Positions 1 through 10,397 of a stretch of 64,000 bases of DNA are shown here, in pieces. A program made the position numbers and the translations under genes. Position 1 is the stretch's first letter. The number at the start of each line of letters is the position of its first letter. The DNA comes from Saccharina japonica (lineage: Eukaryota > Sar > Phaeophyceae > Laminariales > Laminariaceae), in NCBI GenBank assembly GCA_008828725.1, contig MEHQ01000650.1:1-64000 (forward strand), in the 5' to 3' direction. The notes beneath the pieces are model-generated. The model had not been told where the DNA came from and did not search any database. It saw only the letters and a list, made by a program, of their open reading frames with translations.

Positions 1-310
1 ATCCCCGAATCATAAACACTTCCATACCTTTTCAAATCTAACACACCGCGGACGAAAAATAGTGATCCCCCGGGTCAACACCGCCTCGCATGATGTGGAA
101 ATCCCAGCCCCGCCCGCCGACCGGTGATTGGCTAAGGCTCGAAAAGAAAGCCAGCACCACGTGGGGAGGATGTAGATGGGTCCCTACAACTCCAACAGAC
201 CAAGGACGAAAAAGTTGACCCCCCTGGTCGACAACACTCTGTAAGGTGTGGAACTCTTTGCTCCGGGTACGCCACTTGGTGGGCTGAAATTTGTAAAGCT
301 GATATTCCTC
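1..310 (+). repeat. Diverged copies of the ~220-bp array unit
   Basis: About one and a half degenerate units of the tandem repeat that forms the 30.2-32.5 kb array. The shared landmarks are a CCCCGAATCA-like start, the CCCCCGGGTC core, and the AAGGTGTGGAA or ATGATGTGGAA block near positions 88 and 241. No gene is visible here; open frames across it are as short and unstable as those across the main array. Confidence 0.6.
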
Positions 311-469
311 ATTAATGGGAGCAAGGAGGTTCAGCAAGTTAGTTAAACCCGATCTTATAGACCTATACGTTTTTCATGGCGTGCACATTCCACATGGATC
401 ACCATATACAGCCTTCGTTTGGCGAAGTCCATTATGTAAAGAAAGACGATTTGTGTGCTTGTATATACT

Positions 470-990
470 ACGCTATAGCATCAACAAAATCTTGAAATCA
501 CACACATGAACAAACTCTACAAATATAACTAAAAACAAATGCAACAACATGCAAGGGGTAAAACGAGACATACTCACCAATAGATTGCAACTATTGAATA
601 AGACGGCACACAAGGAACATGAAAATACATCGATATTCAAGGGTCGACCGAGACCCAAGCGCCAACATATTGCAACTATCGGATAGGATGCGCACTAAGG
701 AACACTACGTACAGCATCCAACAAACTAAACAAAATCACTCTCTTCACGCCCACCACGGTGGGATAACACAGACTGCACCGAATATGGCGGCTTCCTAGG
801 TATTTACGGATACGCTGCTTTCTTGAAGCATGAGGCCATTCATCCTACACCATCAAGGATGTCCTACATCAACAAATCATAAAACGTAGCAGGGAGAGTG
901 AAAGCCCTCAACCAGCGTAGTCTCCGTACGGTGCAAAGTACGTACAACCCATACTACAAACCAATCAATCAATGTTTCAGAGCACAACGT
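470..990 (+). repeat. Dispersed repeat C, copy 1
   Basis: About 520 bp similar to 43,540-44,060. Shared blocks include TAGCATCAACAA, GCAAGGGGTAAAACGAGAC, GGATAGGATGC, CACGCCCACC, ATTTACGGATACG and the block ending GTACGGTG. Similarity is collinear and in the same orientation, with many small indels. There is no coding signal and no terminal repeat I can define, so the element class is unknown. Confidence 0.6.
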
Positions 991-1699
991 GAGAGGAATA
1001 AAAAACCCACCGGCCCGAGCACAGCACAGCTCTAATAGAGACCGACCTCTTACCTTCTCCTATATGTGTTTAACTTGCTACCATCTCTATTTGAAACCCT
1101 ACGAACACAAAACATGGTGGGCGAGCCATAGCCGATGACTGAAAAAGCACGCCAGTACTCTATTCTCTCACCGCCGAGAGCTACGAGTTTACCCTCTCTG
1201 AAATTTAAAACAAGACGGGCGAGAAATTTCCTCTTCAGCAACCCAACCGCACGAACAACACTTCGATTTTGGTTTCAATCCCAATCCCACCCCCCCTCCA
1301 AATGAAGGGCGGGTCTTTTCTCCCCTTCAATCCAGTCCAATCCAACAAAAGAAAGTCGATCCTTCCTTCCTTCCTTCCTTCTCTCCTTACATCCGTTAAT
1401 CCACTTTGCTTCCCCTTCAGGGTGTGACATGGATGTTTGTTCGTCGTGGATGGAAGGTCGAGGTGTCCTCATGCCTCGTGCACACCTTGCCAAGCTCATG
1501 AAAATGGTCTGTAAAAATGTATTTGTTTTACTGAGTCTCTCACGGAATACTTAATTTCATCTAGGAGCCTCGTCTGGACCATATATATGCTTCGCATACC
1601 CTTCACGCATATACCACTTGCTGTTGTATACGTGCCACTCTCACACCTCAAGACGGTTGGTTCGCCGTGGGCGTATTGCGTGGCGATGTTAACAACACC
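991..1699. other. Unassigned stretch with a TTCC microsatellite
   Basis: No supportable gene. A pyrimidine-rich tract with about five TTCC repeats lies near 1,365-1,385. The sequence around 1,560-1,700 shows only short unremarkable frames. Confidence 0.4.
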
Positions 1700-2440
1700 T
1701 ACTCCACGCTTCTTACCCTCTGCTGGCGAGGTTTATGCACGTGGTGAAGCATATCCCGTGAGTGCTGGCAGAGTTTTTCCTGAGCCAGATAAGTTTGGTG
1801 CGAAACGAGTGCCTGTTGAAGGGAAGGCTACTTGGAGAAAACCCTACCTACCTTCGACGATTGAGTCTTCGGGGTTTGTTTAGTATTTCGCCCAATACGG
1901 ACGTGTCTGCATCGTGGGGGGCCGCGTGACCTTGGTCATGATATCGATGGGGTGCGCTCTCTTGAACAACCGTTCCACCCAGCATGGTCAGCAACACATG
2001 TAAAACGACGGCCCGTCAGGAAGACGGAGGGCGGATGATCGGGATGTGGTTTGGGGCATGTCACTATTTATTTTAGATGAGCTTTGAGTACCCTGCCGTG
2101 TCTGATTTTTCTCCCGCTATGGATGTGTTTGCATCGTGTGGGCCTACGTGACATTGGTCATGAGACCAGTGTCATGCGTTCTATTGAAATAAGTACACGT
2201 CTATATGTCGCGAGGGGGGGGGGTGCGTATTTCATTTTCATGCATGGCCGTAGTCGTATGACCATAGACCCTCGCATCCCTACAATGCCGGGACGGAGCA
2301 TGTCGGGTTGTCACCGACCAGGCAGACATTGCTAGTACCAAGCGAAAAGCGCCGGGCGAGTCGCATGAAGGGTGAGCTGCATCCTACTAAGAACCGCTTG
2401 TCAGGCGGGCTTGCATATGTATGACAGCTTCAATGAGTTA
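1700..2440 (-). repeat. Dispersed repeat D, copy 1: LINE 3'-end fragment
   Basis: Collinear with 45,225-45,600, which contains the end of the LINE reading frame and its downstream sequence. Shared blocks are CCCACGCTTCTT, CCGTTCCACCCAGCATGGTC, AGTACCCTGCCGTGT and a G-rich run. The piece at 2,215-2,440 recurs inverted at 9,362-9,600. On the minus strand the order is a GGGATGCG block, a CGACTA block, then a C-run, as at the LINE 3' end. I read this as a 5'-truncated copy of that LINE or a related one; the class is inferred from position only. Confidence 0.5.
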
Positions 2441-2759
2441 AATAATATATGGTGTGGCCACTTCCTGAGACAGCAATAGGAGCACTATGTAGCTGCCTCG
2501 TGGGTGCCTTACCATGTACACACTACATGATACGAACATTCCCTTTTTGCAGAGAAAAGGTTCTACACCCCGCACAAACGATTCAACTCAACCGCCAGCT
2601 TTGGGGACAGCCAAAAAATAAACAAAAAACGGCACGCTGGTTGTCTAGCTCACGCAGTGAGAGGAGTCTTTTACAGCTTCGTCGTCAACCGACGCCAACC
2701 CAACCTATACATACATAATATATTTATAGCGGGGGGGGTGGGGGTGGAGGTTGGTCATG
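2441..2759. other. Unassigned stretch before repeat E
   Basis: Contains a G-rich run near 2,731-2,755 that resembles those at 45,340-45,385 and 51,761-51,840. The block around 2,640-2,700 (CGTCGTCAACCGACGCCAACCCA) has a counterpart just before 51,740. No gene is supported. Confidence 0.35.
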
Positions 2760-3660
2760 TCGTTGGGGGCGTGTTACTACGAGCGTTGAGTACCCTGCCA
2801 TGTCTGCCTTGTTTTCCAACGTACTAGTAAATGGGTACTCTTCGACGCCTCCTGTCCCCTCTTGTTCAGGGCGTGGAAACGACTAACTGTCCCCCTGTCC
2901 CTTCAGATTCGCACGACGCCGAAGGAAACTTTGCAGTGTTCCCTGAGTCACGTTGCTCGCGCGGGACATAGATTGCCGACTTAAGTGGGTATTTTGAAGG
3001 GCCCGGTCGCCCATACAGTGTCGAAAAACGCCATGAACCTACGCTTGCTCGTTAGTGTTGAGCCAACCATCGGGGTTCCACTTGGTCTTACGGAAATACA
3101 CGAGGCCGAAGGTGATGTAGCAGTGTTACGACAGTCGTCATTGGCGCGTCGGGGATATATATTGCTGAACAATGTCGGCGTTTTGAAGGATATCGATTCC
3201 CATACGAGGCCGACCAAGGAGTCAAACATACCTTCGCTTCTTTGTATGTCGCCCATGGTCTCCCTATCGGTTAGACAGACTAATTAAACGGTGGAAAACC
3301 TGTACGCAGCATGCATTAGAGGAGTCTGTTTTCGCAAAAGACGGCCTCAGTCGCCACGCTCCATCGCACTCGCCGCATTATTATGTATAGCACATAGATA
3401 GGTAGAGAGATACATGAGGCAAGGGTACCTGATAGTACGCCGTATTCGTTCGCACTAACAAAAGGAAAAACCCAGACAAAATCCCGCTGCATTATTAACG
3501 TAATAAGCCATCGCCGAGACGACAGGAGCATGGACACACCGCGGGCAAGCCGACACCGCTTACGATGAAATCAGTCCCACTCGTTAGCCCAAGCTCACTC
3601 AATTATGTACACGCTGAGTTTGTGGAAATCGACCACGTACAGCTCTCGCAACCGATGATA
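2760..3660 (+). repeat. Repeat E (gene-like segment), copy 1
   Basis: Collinear with 51,840-53,285. Shared blocks run from GTTGAGTACCCTGCCA through TTCAGGGCGTGGAA and a CCCTTCAG or CCCCGCAG acceptor-like site, the coding-like block at 2,985, the GAGGTACATGAGGCA-type block near 3,405, and the MKSVPLVS block at 3,565. It appears to be a gene fragment duplicated as a unit. It is immediately followed by a GAAGCTTC element in both copies, so the two travelled together or share an ancestor. Confidence 0.65.
2985..3287 (+). pseudogene. Repeat-module protein fragment (repeat E gene), copy 1
   Basis: An open stretch of 100 codons whose sequence is shared with 52,000-52,380. Two related blocks can be seen: one begins ILKGPVAHTVSKN and continues LRLLVSVEP; the second begins NNVGVLKDIDSHT. 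In the other copy the matching blocks are NVGLVKGSVAHTVPNN and NNVGVLKNTSSYT, followed by LPIGETAIDVSLNLPEF. This suggests a tandem module of roughly 70 residues with a NVGVLK start and a G-x-P-(L/I)-G-x-T core. Similarity between copies survives at the protein level despite substitutions, which favours past coding. I do not recognise the family. The exon ends are not fixed and no start codon is proven, so I call it a fragment or decayed gene. Confidence 0.4.
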
Positions 3661-3663
3661 TAA
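3565..3663 (+). pseudogene. Putative terminal exon of the repeat E gene, copy 1
   Basis: The reading frame MKSVPLVSPSSLNYV is matched by MKSVPLVSSSSFDSV at 53,156. Both continue with EF(V/A)(E/Q)IDHV and then diverge, this copy stopping at TAA 3,661-3,663 and the other at TAG 53,285-53,287. The open frame extends upstream of the Met in both copies, so the Met is probably internal. It sits about 300 bp downstream of the modular block in the same orientation. This is likely the last exon of the same gene, but the splice sites are not determined. Confidence 0.3.
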
Positions 3664-3689
3664 GACGCCAACAGGTTGCTCTCCTGCAT

Positions 3690-4590
3690 TATTGGTTTTC
3701 AAAGTGAAACTTGCTTCTATGGAAGCAGGTGGAAGCAGGTGGAAGCTTCCATGGAAGTCGTGCTCCACAAAACCTTGCAAAAAAGTGGTGGAATTTGCAT
3801 GGAAACAGGCTCAAGATCAAGCTCCCACTACTTTCCACCACAGACGGGCGGGACTCCCCCCCCTTGCATATAGTGTGGCCGTTTGTTTTTCCGTGGAGAT
3901 ATTGGACAGTGTTCTGTAGCAAACCCCACACGGTGTCGACATCCTCTCATTTCGGTACGCCCAATGGTATGCTACACATTTCAATGTATCCTACAAAAGC
4001 AGAGGAGAACGTTTTTTGTTTTTTCGAACGCCACACCCGTCATTTCGAGAACCCAGACAGGGGGAGAGGTGGGGTGGCAAACTAAAACCAATTACAAATA
4101 TAGATGAAAACAACTGTCAATGTCTCGATTCGTACAGAAACATCTCAACGCTACGATGTGTCTTTCATTTAGACCTTTTTAGGAGTGTGGCGTCTGGGAT
4201 TCCGATCCGCGTGCTCCCCTGCCTAAAGGAGGACGTTTTTACGCCCACATTGTGCAGGGGGGGTCCCGGTCACCTGTGATTGGAGCAGCAGTGGAAGCTT
4301 CCGCGAATCCCTGGAAGCTTCCATTCGCTTCCATGGAAGAAGTGGTGACATCTTCCGTGGAAGTGGTGAAAGCTTCTAAAAGCTTCCATGGAAGCTTCCA
4401 CAAGCTTCCATTATAAATGCCAATAATAATGAATGCAGGAGACCGGCGGGGTTTCCGAAGGGACTCCAAATAGTTGTTGCAGACACGACTCGTCCGTCCG
4501 TAGAGCGGGGCTTGCCTCGCCCCACAAGGCTGATCTGACAGGATGGCTCAATAGTCTGAACAGAACGTGTCTACGAGTACTCCCGCGAGT
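3690..4590 (+). mobile_element. GAAGCTTC-rich foldback element, copy 1
   Basis: Both ends of the segment are dense in the palindromes GGAAGCTTCC and CTTCCATGGAAG (3,715-3,785 and 4,285-4,420). They flank a core shared with 32,590-33,160 and 53,290-54,740. Core landmarks are GTGTGGCGTCTGGGATTCCG, CCACATTGTGCAGGGGG and, after the second palindrome block, GTTGTTGCAGACACGACTCG and CTGAACAGAACGTGTCTACG. No transposase is visible. It looks like a non-autonomous DNA transposon with iterated palindromic subterminal repeats. The exact ends are not resolved. Confidence 0.6.
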
Positions 4591-4594
4591 GCTC

Positions 4595-5110
4595 CACGTC
4601 GCATGCTAAGGTAGAGGCGCACCATGTTTATTTCCCCCCGAGAGGCTCCCTCGCTTGAGAGCTTACGGTATGCCACCTTATGGGGGTGGCGGCTTATTTG
4701 TCTGAAGCTCCACCTCACATGAGAGGAGCACTCACACGGCGCGGTCTGACCCGAAACAAGACTTGCGGTAAGTTTGTTTCCGCAGCTTGGTAGTACGTAG
4801 CGATAAAAAAAATCACTCTTAACTGGTCTCATATGTTTGTGGGGACAAACTACTTGCTGGAGTTAGTTTGGGACCTTTTTTTTCAGTTCTGAATGGGTTA
4901 ATTGATAGCAAGAGCATCTCGTACTAACCGACGGCTGCTACCCTTGAGGAGAGACGCACGCTACGGTGGAGTTGTCACCATGCTTTTTCTGAGGCTCCTT
5001 TCCTCACTTGAGGAGATATATACTAATAGTAAGTAAAATACAGGTATTGCCTGCTTTGTTTAGGCTCCCCACTTGACGAGCTCTATACTAATAGTAAATA
5101 AAAATACAGA
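4595..5110. repeat. Fragments of the CTCCTCAC/TGAGGAG palindrome family
   Basis: Contains GGTAGAGGCGCACCATGTTT (also near 6,650 and, diverged, at 10,870), CCTCACATGAGAGGAG near 4,711, two CTCACTTGAGGAG/CCACTTGACGAG blocks at about 5,000 and 5,070, and two ATACTAATAGTAA blocks. These are small foldback fragments with no gene. Confidence 0.4.
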
Positions 5111-5448
5111 TTTTTGGAGGAGACTAAAAAATGCTATATACCCTATGAACAATTCCATGCCCCAAGGGTCCATCTTAACGAAGACAGCAGCAAATTCAAT
5201 TTTGAAAATAAAATCCTATTTGGATGTGATTTCGCAAAACAAAAATGGTTTGCGTCCTTTGGGGAATCGTGGATTGCTTGTTAAAAAATTTCTGAAATCG
5301 AAAATCGCAGCTTGCCTCTCAACGCCCGAGTGAAAAATCCAACGAGAGTAGACGAGAGCGAAGGGATGCGTCGGCGCGTGCGCCCTGACGCAAGCATACT
5401 CTTGCTTTTGGCCGCCCAGGCTAGGAAGCTATCTCTCTCAGGGTCTCC

Positions 5449-5748
5449 TTGGTGGGCGTAGAGATCCCTGAAACGTCACGGGCGAGACAGGGACGGCGAC
5501 GGAGCTATCAAAGCCTTGAACGTATCCTGCTGTTTTTGCGTCGATCACTCGGTTTTTGGTCGGGTTGGCACATCGAGCTGGTTAAAAAAAGTGGGATTGC
5601 GACCGCCATGATTGGTTTTGAGGCGCCACCGCCGGGGTACGATGTGCTATGGTCTGTAGGCGTGGGCGCGGCTGTTGTCCCGGTGGCCTCGCGTCGTGGT
5701 TCACGCGTTGTCGCCTCGGTCGTGGTCATCGATGCGGCGAAGAAATGA
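5449..5748 (+). CDS. Unrecognised open frame inside the long piggyBac-like element
   Basis: A 99-codon frame with an Arg-rich first third and a hydrophobic Val/Ala-rich end. Its antisense strand is also open for 123 codons, so one frame is a composition effect of the G+C-rich interior. No motif of a DDE transposase is visible. Listed only because it is the sole sizeable frame inside this element; probably not a gene. Confidence 0.12.
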   Translation: MVGVEIPETSRARQGRRRSYQSLERILLFLRRSLGFWSGWHIELVKKSGIATAMIGFEAPPPGYDVLWSVGVGAAVVPVASRRGSRVVASVVVIDAAKK

Positions 5749-5807
5749 CCAGGTTGTACCGGGGGCGTTTGCCCACCGTGGACATGCCGGTCCAAGTCGG
5801 GCCAACT

Positions 5808-5886
5808 CCTCAATTTGATTTGAATTCTACCCAAAAGAAGGTCCTGCTGGGACCTTGTTGGTTTTTTGGTCCAATTCAAATTGATT
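5808..5886. repeat. Short hairpin inside the long piggyBac-like element
   Basis: TCAATTTGATTTGAATT on the left pairs with AATTCAAATTGA on the right, and inside it AAGGTCC pairs with GGACCTT around a TGCTG loop. The hairpin lies directly left of the shared right-end block, so it is part of that element rather than a terminator. Confidence 0.5.
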
Positions 5887-6127
5887 AGACCGCAAGATCC
5901 TAATCTTTGGTGCTGGTGCGTGTGTTGACCAATGAAAAACGAATTTGAATTTTATTTTTTCCTAATTGAATTTATTTTATACTCGTTAATTCGGGCCCTA
6001 AGTATAACATGAAAAACGTTGAAACACAAGAAGAAGAAGAAGAAGGAATCTCCAATTTCCGACGATGTTGGGTTAAAGGAGCCCCCCCCGTCATTCATAA
6101 CAAGTAAGTTTCAGTTTCAGCCTAGTA

Positions 6128-6385
6128 AAAGTGCTACGGTAGAGGGGTCGCTTTAAAGTTTATTATTTTCAGCGGATGAGAGTCACTCCGCCGAGTGACC
6201 ACCATATGTCGTCGTGGTTTTTTAAGTCTTAACGCTTTACGTTGTCGAGATATGCACCAACATGGTATGCTTGCTACTCTGCGGCAACAACTTATTCCTG
6301 CGTCCAGTGTTGAGTGAGGTACAAAGCCACTCGCCCGAGTGGAGTAAACGTGGTGGTAGTGAAAATTAGGCTACCCCCCTACCTT
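6128..6385. mobile_element. CTGGTGC-family MITE, copy a
   Basis: The ends GTGCTACGGTAGAGGGG and CCCCCCTACCTTAGCACCAG are imperfect inverted repeats. The interior matches the MITEs at 25,900 and 47,959: a CAGCGGATGAGAGTCACTCC block, GAGATATGCACCA, TGGTATGCTTGCTACTCTGC and CGCCCGAGTGG. It is about 258 bp and has no coding capacity. Confidence 0.75.
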
Positions 6386-7136
6386 AGCACCAGTCCTGAG
6401 TAACAGTGCTACGTGTCTCTATCGTAGCACGCGTCGACAGCTCAATCAGTCCGGAAATATTGCTCAACCCATACAGAACTGACAAGATGTCCGACACTAA
6501 TTCCAAGTAGTTTGTCCCCAAATTCGTGGGACCAGTTCCTAAGGGGTTAAGAAGGCAAAAGGGGAAATTGCCCCCTACAGTACCTACCGTGGCATGAGGG
6601 TTTGTTGAGTTCTATACCTCTCACCCAAAACCTGAGGACGCCTGGTATATACGGTAGAGGCGCACCATGTTTTTTTCCTGAGGGTGGGTGTGGTTAGTCG
6701 CTTAATTGAGGAGCTTTCTACCCTCACCCACAAAACTGAAAGTTTGGAGGGGAAATAGAAGCGCTTACGTACTCGATGAGAAATCCCACGAGCCTGGACT
6801 GATTGTACACTGAAAAACAGTGGGTGCAACACGCAAGAATGAAAGACCGACGATTGCGGACTAAGGAGCCCGATCGATCAGAAATAATTTCAGCCAAAGA
6901 ATGCTATATACCTCTATCGTACGAGTAGTACGCGTCTGATTATGCACAGGAAACTGTAAGTACTACCGGATGAACCCGTATGGCACAAGTAAGTATAAAA
7001 CGAAAAGTATTGCAACACCAAGAAAACCAAATTCGGACGATGTTTGGGTTAAGGAGCCTTTACTAGGTTATTTAGAAAACGTTTCAGCCAAAAAAAGGTA
7101 TACCATATACCTCTATCGTAGCACGCGTCCAACGTT
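6386..7136. repeat. Fragments of a CTCTATCGTAGCACGCGTC repeat
   Basis: Two diverged copies (6,840-6,935 and 6,985-7,130) of a unit with GACGATGTTTGGGTTAAGG, AGGAGCC and TTTCAGCCAAA, then TATACCTCTATCGTA. A third copy at 10,990-11,330 carries the 218-bp TTAA element inside it, and the 7,044 copy shows the empty site. GGTAGAGGCGCACCATG recurs at 6,650. No gene. Confidence 0.5.
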
Positions 7137-7535
7137 CACCAGCCGCTACTTCCTCTTTTTTTGCTTTCTACCGCTTATTCGTCGGGATCCTTCGAGCTTT
7201 CGCCGGACCCCTAGCGCGTTATCAGGCGGTTTCGACTCTCGTGTAGCAAAACCGCGGGAGAGGATTTTCTCAGGTGCAACTATCGAAACATTGGAACAAT
7301 ACCGGGCTGCAATCCGAAAGCACGGGCCAAGTATAACACGTACTACAAGGAAATATTTGAACGAATTTTCGTGGCGCAGCGCCGAAGGGTAGAAACTTCC
7401 GAAGCATGCTCACCTGCACCCGTTTCGCCGCTTCCCCGTGGGTGCGTTTGGGGCTCTCCCGTTGCCCTGGCGGCGTAGTAGGTACTGTTGCTTACTTTGG
7501 TGCATGATCAGCCTCCTCCACCCCATATTCGAACC

Positions 7536-7712
7536 GTTCAAAGGTGCTTCGGACGCTCAGCTTCTGATGTTTGTTTCGAAGACCTGGTGGACCGCAGGGA
7601 CCCGTGGTGGCTACTGCCATATATATGCCTGTTCTGCCTGCTGCTGGTAGGATCGTTCGTAGTCGGCACGCAGATATTGTGGGCTATGATACTTCAGGAA
7701 CGAGAAAGTTAG
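7536..7712 (+). pseudogene. RCFGRSA membrane microprotein relic (left arm)
   Basis: The frame begins around QRCFGRSASDVCFEDLV, passes DRRDPWW, then a hydrophobic stretch LLPYICLFCLLLVGSFVVG long enough for one membrane segment, and ends QERES. The related frame at 41,286-41,567 has RCFGRSAFEAFVAYLVARKD followed by GIIAMGLFLLLFG. Shared order of motif, Asp/Arg patch and membrane segment supports a common protein. There is no Met at a matching place, so the true start lies in an upstream exon or the copy is dead. Function unknown. Confidence 0.3.
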
Positions 7713-7929
7713 GAAGCGGCCTGTGCGCGCTAGGTGGCAGAATGCACAGCCCACGAGGGCGTCCTGAAGGCAGCGTCCTACCACACCTGCAACGATATGT
7801 TGTCGTCAATGCGACGTTCATCGGCCGACCTACTTTTCTTTTTTTCCTTTTTTTTTCCTTTTTGTTTCTGGCGTATATTCGTCGCTATACATATACCGCC
7901 TGAGAACGCGGCAACGGGGGGGTTCCGGT

Positions 7930-8368
7930 GAAATAACGTGATCCGCGACGAATAGACTGCAGACAGTGAAATAGAAAAGTATCGGCTGGTGAACGTCGCA
8001 TCAACGAGAAGATCTCGTTGCAAGTAGGACGCTGTTTTTGCGGCGCCCTCGTGGGCTGCGGAGGTAGGCCGATCTCGCGCAGGCCCCTTCCTATTATTTT
8101 CTCTGCTAAAACAGTCCACAACAAGGTTTGCGTGGCCGACTTCGATCAAATATGTGCCTACCAGAAGAAGCAGGCCGGGCAGACACACGTCAGTAGCCAC
8201 CAGGTTCCCTGCGAGCCACCAGGTCTCCGACGAAAGCATCAAATGCGACGCGTCCGAATCACATATGAACGGTTCGGAGGAGGGGTGGAGGACGCTGATC
8301 ATGCTAAAAACGCCAAAAGTGATACAAACAGTAAAACCTACGCCACCACGGCAATGACAGAGCCCCAA
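7930..8368 (-). pseudogene. RCFGRSA membrane protein relic (right arm)
   Basis: Inverted copy of the 7,440-7,890 segment. The long minus-strand frame ends downstream in low-complexity Lys sequence encoded by the poly-T/C tract at 7,828-7,866. The diagnostic residues (a DLVARR-type block) fall in a different frame from the long open frame, so the original frame is broken by indels. I treat the open frame as accidental. Confidence 0.35.
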
Positions 8369-8945
8369 CTACTCCCACGATAAAGTCGTGAGAGGGGTTG
8401 CAAGAGGGCATGCTTCGGAAGTTCCCACCTTTCAACGCTACACACCATGTATTCGTATGACACAATGATAACTCTTTCATTTATTTGCCTGTGCGCATTG
8501 TACTTCCCCATGCATTCGGATTGCAGCACCTGGTATAGTTCTAATATGATCTCGATCAAAATTGCACCTCCACAACTCTCTGCCACGACACAGTTTCAAA
8601 TACACCTCTAAGTGCCCAATGTAAAAAACCAGGTGTATCTCTGTACATCTACATCTAGCTCTATTGAGTGAGGTGTGGGTATTTCACGGCGGGAAGGTCT
8701 GTTAGTGTATGTACGCTTGCAAAATTCAACAACAGTGCTCAGGAATCTAAAACAGGATATAATGTCATTGCTGTCGTCCTCCAACACACACCCAAGCAGT
8801 GCCAATTGAGCACTACGAGTACGTGTATGTATACCTGGTACGTAACTACAAGAGCGATAACACCAGCCGGGTACACACCACATAGTACTCCGCAAACGGT
8901 GGTCGGTGTAATCCTCGGAAACAAAAACATTTTAGCGATCAAATC

Positions 8946-9671
8946 GAGGGCGACCACAAAAACAAATTGTAGGACCAACGCTACCCCTCTCTCCTCCCCC
9001 CTGGATACCCCAAAAACATATTTTCGACGTATCGTCATACAAGCTTCCACAGACACTAATGTGGTGCACTGCTCGTTCACACATGCATAAACGAAGCCTA
9101 TGTACATGTCTATCAGAGCATCGATTTCATCTGAGGTTGGATGATTAGGCCCTCCAACGGCTGAAAGAGGATGTGCGGTGTCAGGCTTCACATAAATCGC
9201 GAGGCGTTCTTGAGGGACTGCATTCGTATCACCATCTCCTACTCAACGCATCCCTTGATTTTAACTAAATATCGAGTACCCCCCCCCTGCTCCGCCTCAA
9301 AAGGGATGCGTGGTCAATGGTTAAATGACTAAGGCAAGCAACAAATGAGTACCCCCTCCCGCTCCCATTAACTCATTGAAGCTGCCACCCATATGCAAGT
9401 GCGCCTCACAAGCGGTTCTTTGTAGGATGCAGCTCGCCCTTCATGCGACTCGCCGAACACCTCACGGTGCTTCACGCTTGGTGCTAGAAGTGTCTGCCTG
9501 GTCGGTGAAGACCCGACATGCTCCGTCCCGACATTGTAGGGATGCGAGGGTCTATGGTTATACGACTACGGCTATGTATTAAAATCAAGTACCCCCCCTC
9601 CCCCGGAGGACCGAATCTGAAAAAACGGGAGTGTTTATCATGAATTTTGTCTTGTTGGGCGCCCCTCATGA
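8946..9671. mobile_element. Insertion absent from duplication B copy 2
   Basis: Duplication B copy 2 runs directly from GACGATCAAATG to TATACTCCAAGACG, whereas copy 1 has ~725 bp in between. The insert ends in two LINE-tail-like blocks: 9,299-9,360 matches the minus-strand end of the LINE frame at 45,528 (GGCAAGCAACAAATGAGTAC), and 9,362-9,600 matches the inverted 2,215-2,440. It probably represents 5'-truncated LINE-type insertions. The 8,946-9,290 part is unassigned. Confidence 0.45.
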
Positions 9672-10096
9672 AACAGATACTCCAACATATTGCTGGGAAG
9701 GGAATATGCGCTCTGAAAGCGGAGACTGACCGACGGCATAAAATAGCGAACAAAGAAATGAGGCAAGGGCCTCTAGTGCTCTTCTAAAGCCCACTACATC
9801 TAAGCCTAGAGCTTTACCGATGTCACGTTCTTCTTGTGTGTGCCAGGTTTGAGTGTACGTGAAAAGTGCCCCTCTACGGCTCTAGAGATCTACGGCTACT
9901 GAATAAGCCGGTCGCGATACCATGTTTGCTCTTGCCTTGTTAAAGCTCTTGTCAGAGCTTATACAACCACGGGTGCGTCGTGTGATTGAAATGATGCCGT
10001 AGCAAGCAAGGAAGGCTATGCCGCTACCCCCCTACATGTGCTGTGAACGTCAAACAGCTCGCGATGACATATCCCCACCCGACTGAAGAACCTCCG

Positions 10097-10321
10097 TCAT
10101 GGCGAACAGATGCCTTTTGAACCGAGTGTCGACGACGAGATCCACGAGCTAGGCGAGAGCAGGGCCGTCTCTATCGTAGATTCAACCAGCGACAGCAAGA
10201 ACCAGATCGTCGAGCCCTCGAGAAAGCCGAAAACACCTGCAGGGGTGAGGTGCGAGAACCCGCCACCGGACGCCACAAATCGCACTTTCAATAGCGTCTT
10301 CCAAGGACTGCTCCCAAACAT
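10097..10321 (-). pseudogene. HLTP exon module, minus copy in duplication B1
   Basis: The frame contains GGGFSHLTPAGVF, then GSTIWFLLSLVESTIETALL and SSWISS. This follows the order in exon 5 of the repeat-protein gene (39,943-40,284): GLGLLHLTPADVW, then ASWCLVLLASAGSAIEEALA and DSWVWS. DNA similarity continues past the exon 5 stop (TCATCGCGAGCTGTTTGACG against TAATCGCGGGTTGCTTGACG), so the homologous block is larger than the exon. None of exons 1-4 is seen beside it. Expression is unknown; probably a relic. Confidence 0.4.
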
Positions 10322-10397
10322 CGCCGGTGTCTCTTACGGCGTCCGTCCTTTATATGTGTGTCCATAGGAAGGCCGGACGCCGCAAGAGACAGCGGCA

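Larger units (their letters stand above)
5163..6001. mobile_element. Long piggyBac-like non-autonomous element
   Basis: The left end (AAGGGTCC, then CTTAACGAAGA and AAATTCAATTTTG) is the inverted counterpart of the right end (TTGAATTTATTTTATACTCG, then TTAATTCGGGCCC), followed by TAAG. The same terminal sequences bound the 218-bp element at 11,042-11,259, where the target is TTAA. The right 105 bp (5,895-6,001) is nearly identical to 11,153-11,257. The interior is richer in G+C and unrelated to the small element. The left target site is degenerate. The class is inferred from TTAA and GGG/CCC ends; no transposase is seen. Confidence 0.55.
7440..8370. repeat. Foldback of the RCFGRSA membrane-protein segment
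   Basis: 7,440-7,890 and 7,920-8,370 are inverted copies around a centre near 7,905. GACCTGGTGGACCGCAGGG at 7,581 faces its diverged complement ending at 8,225, and ATGCGACGTTCA at 7,809 faces the complement at 7,990-8,001. Both pairs give the same centre to within a few bases. A further diverged copy of the inner block (GTTCACCAGCCGCTACTTC, 7,134) lies left of the foldback. The right arm is itself part of segmental duplication B. Confidence 0.65.

Noticed and set aside
3676..4107. Overlapping frames of 65-124 codons at 3.7-4.1 kb
   Set aside because: They translate the GAAGCTTC palindromes (Trp/Lys/Leu-Pro repeats) in several frames at once.
7778..8368. 196-codon minus-strand frame at the foldback
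   Set aside because: The residues conserved in the family fall in another frame; the end is low-complexity Lys from a poly-T/C tract.
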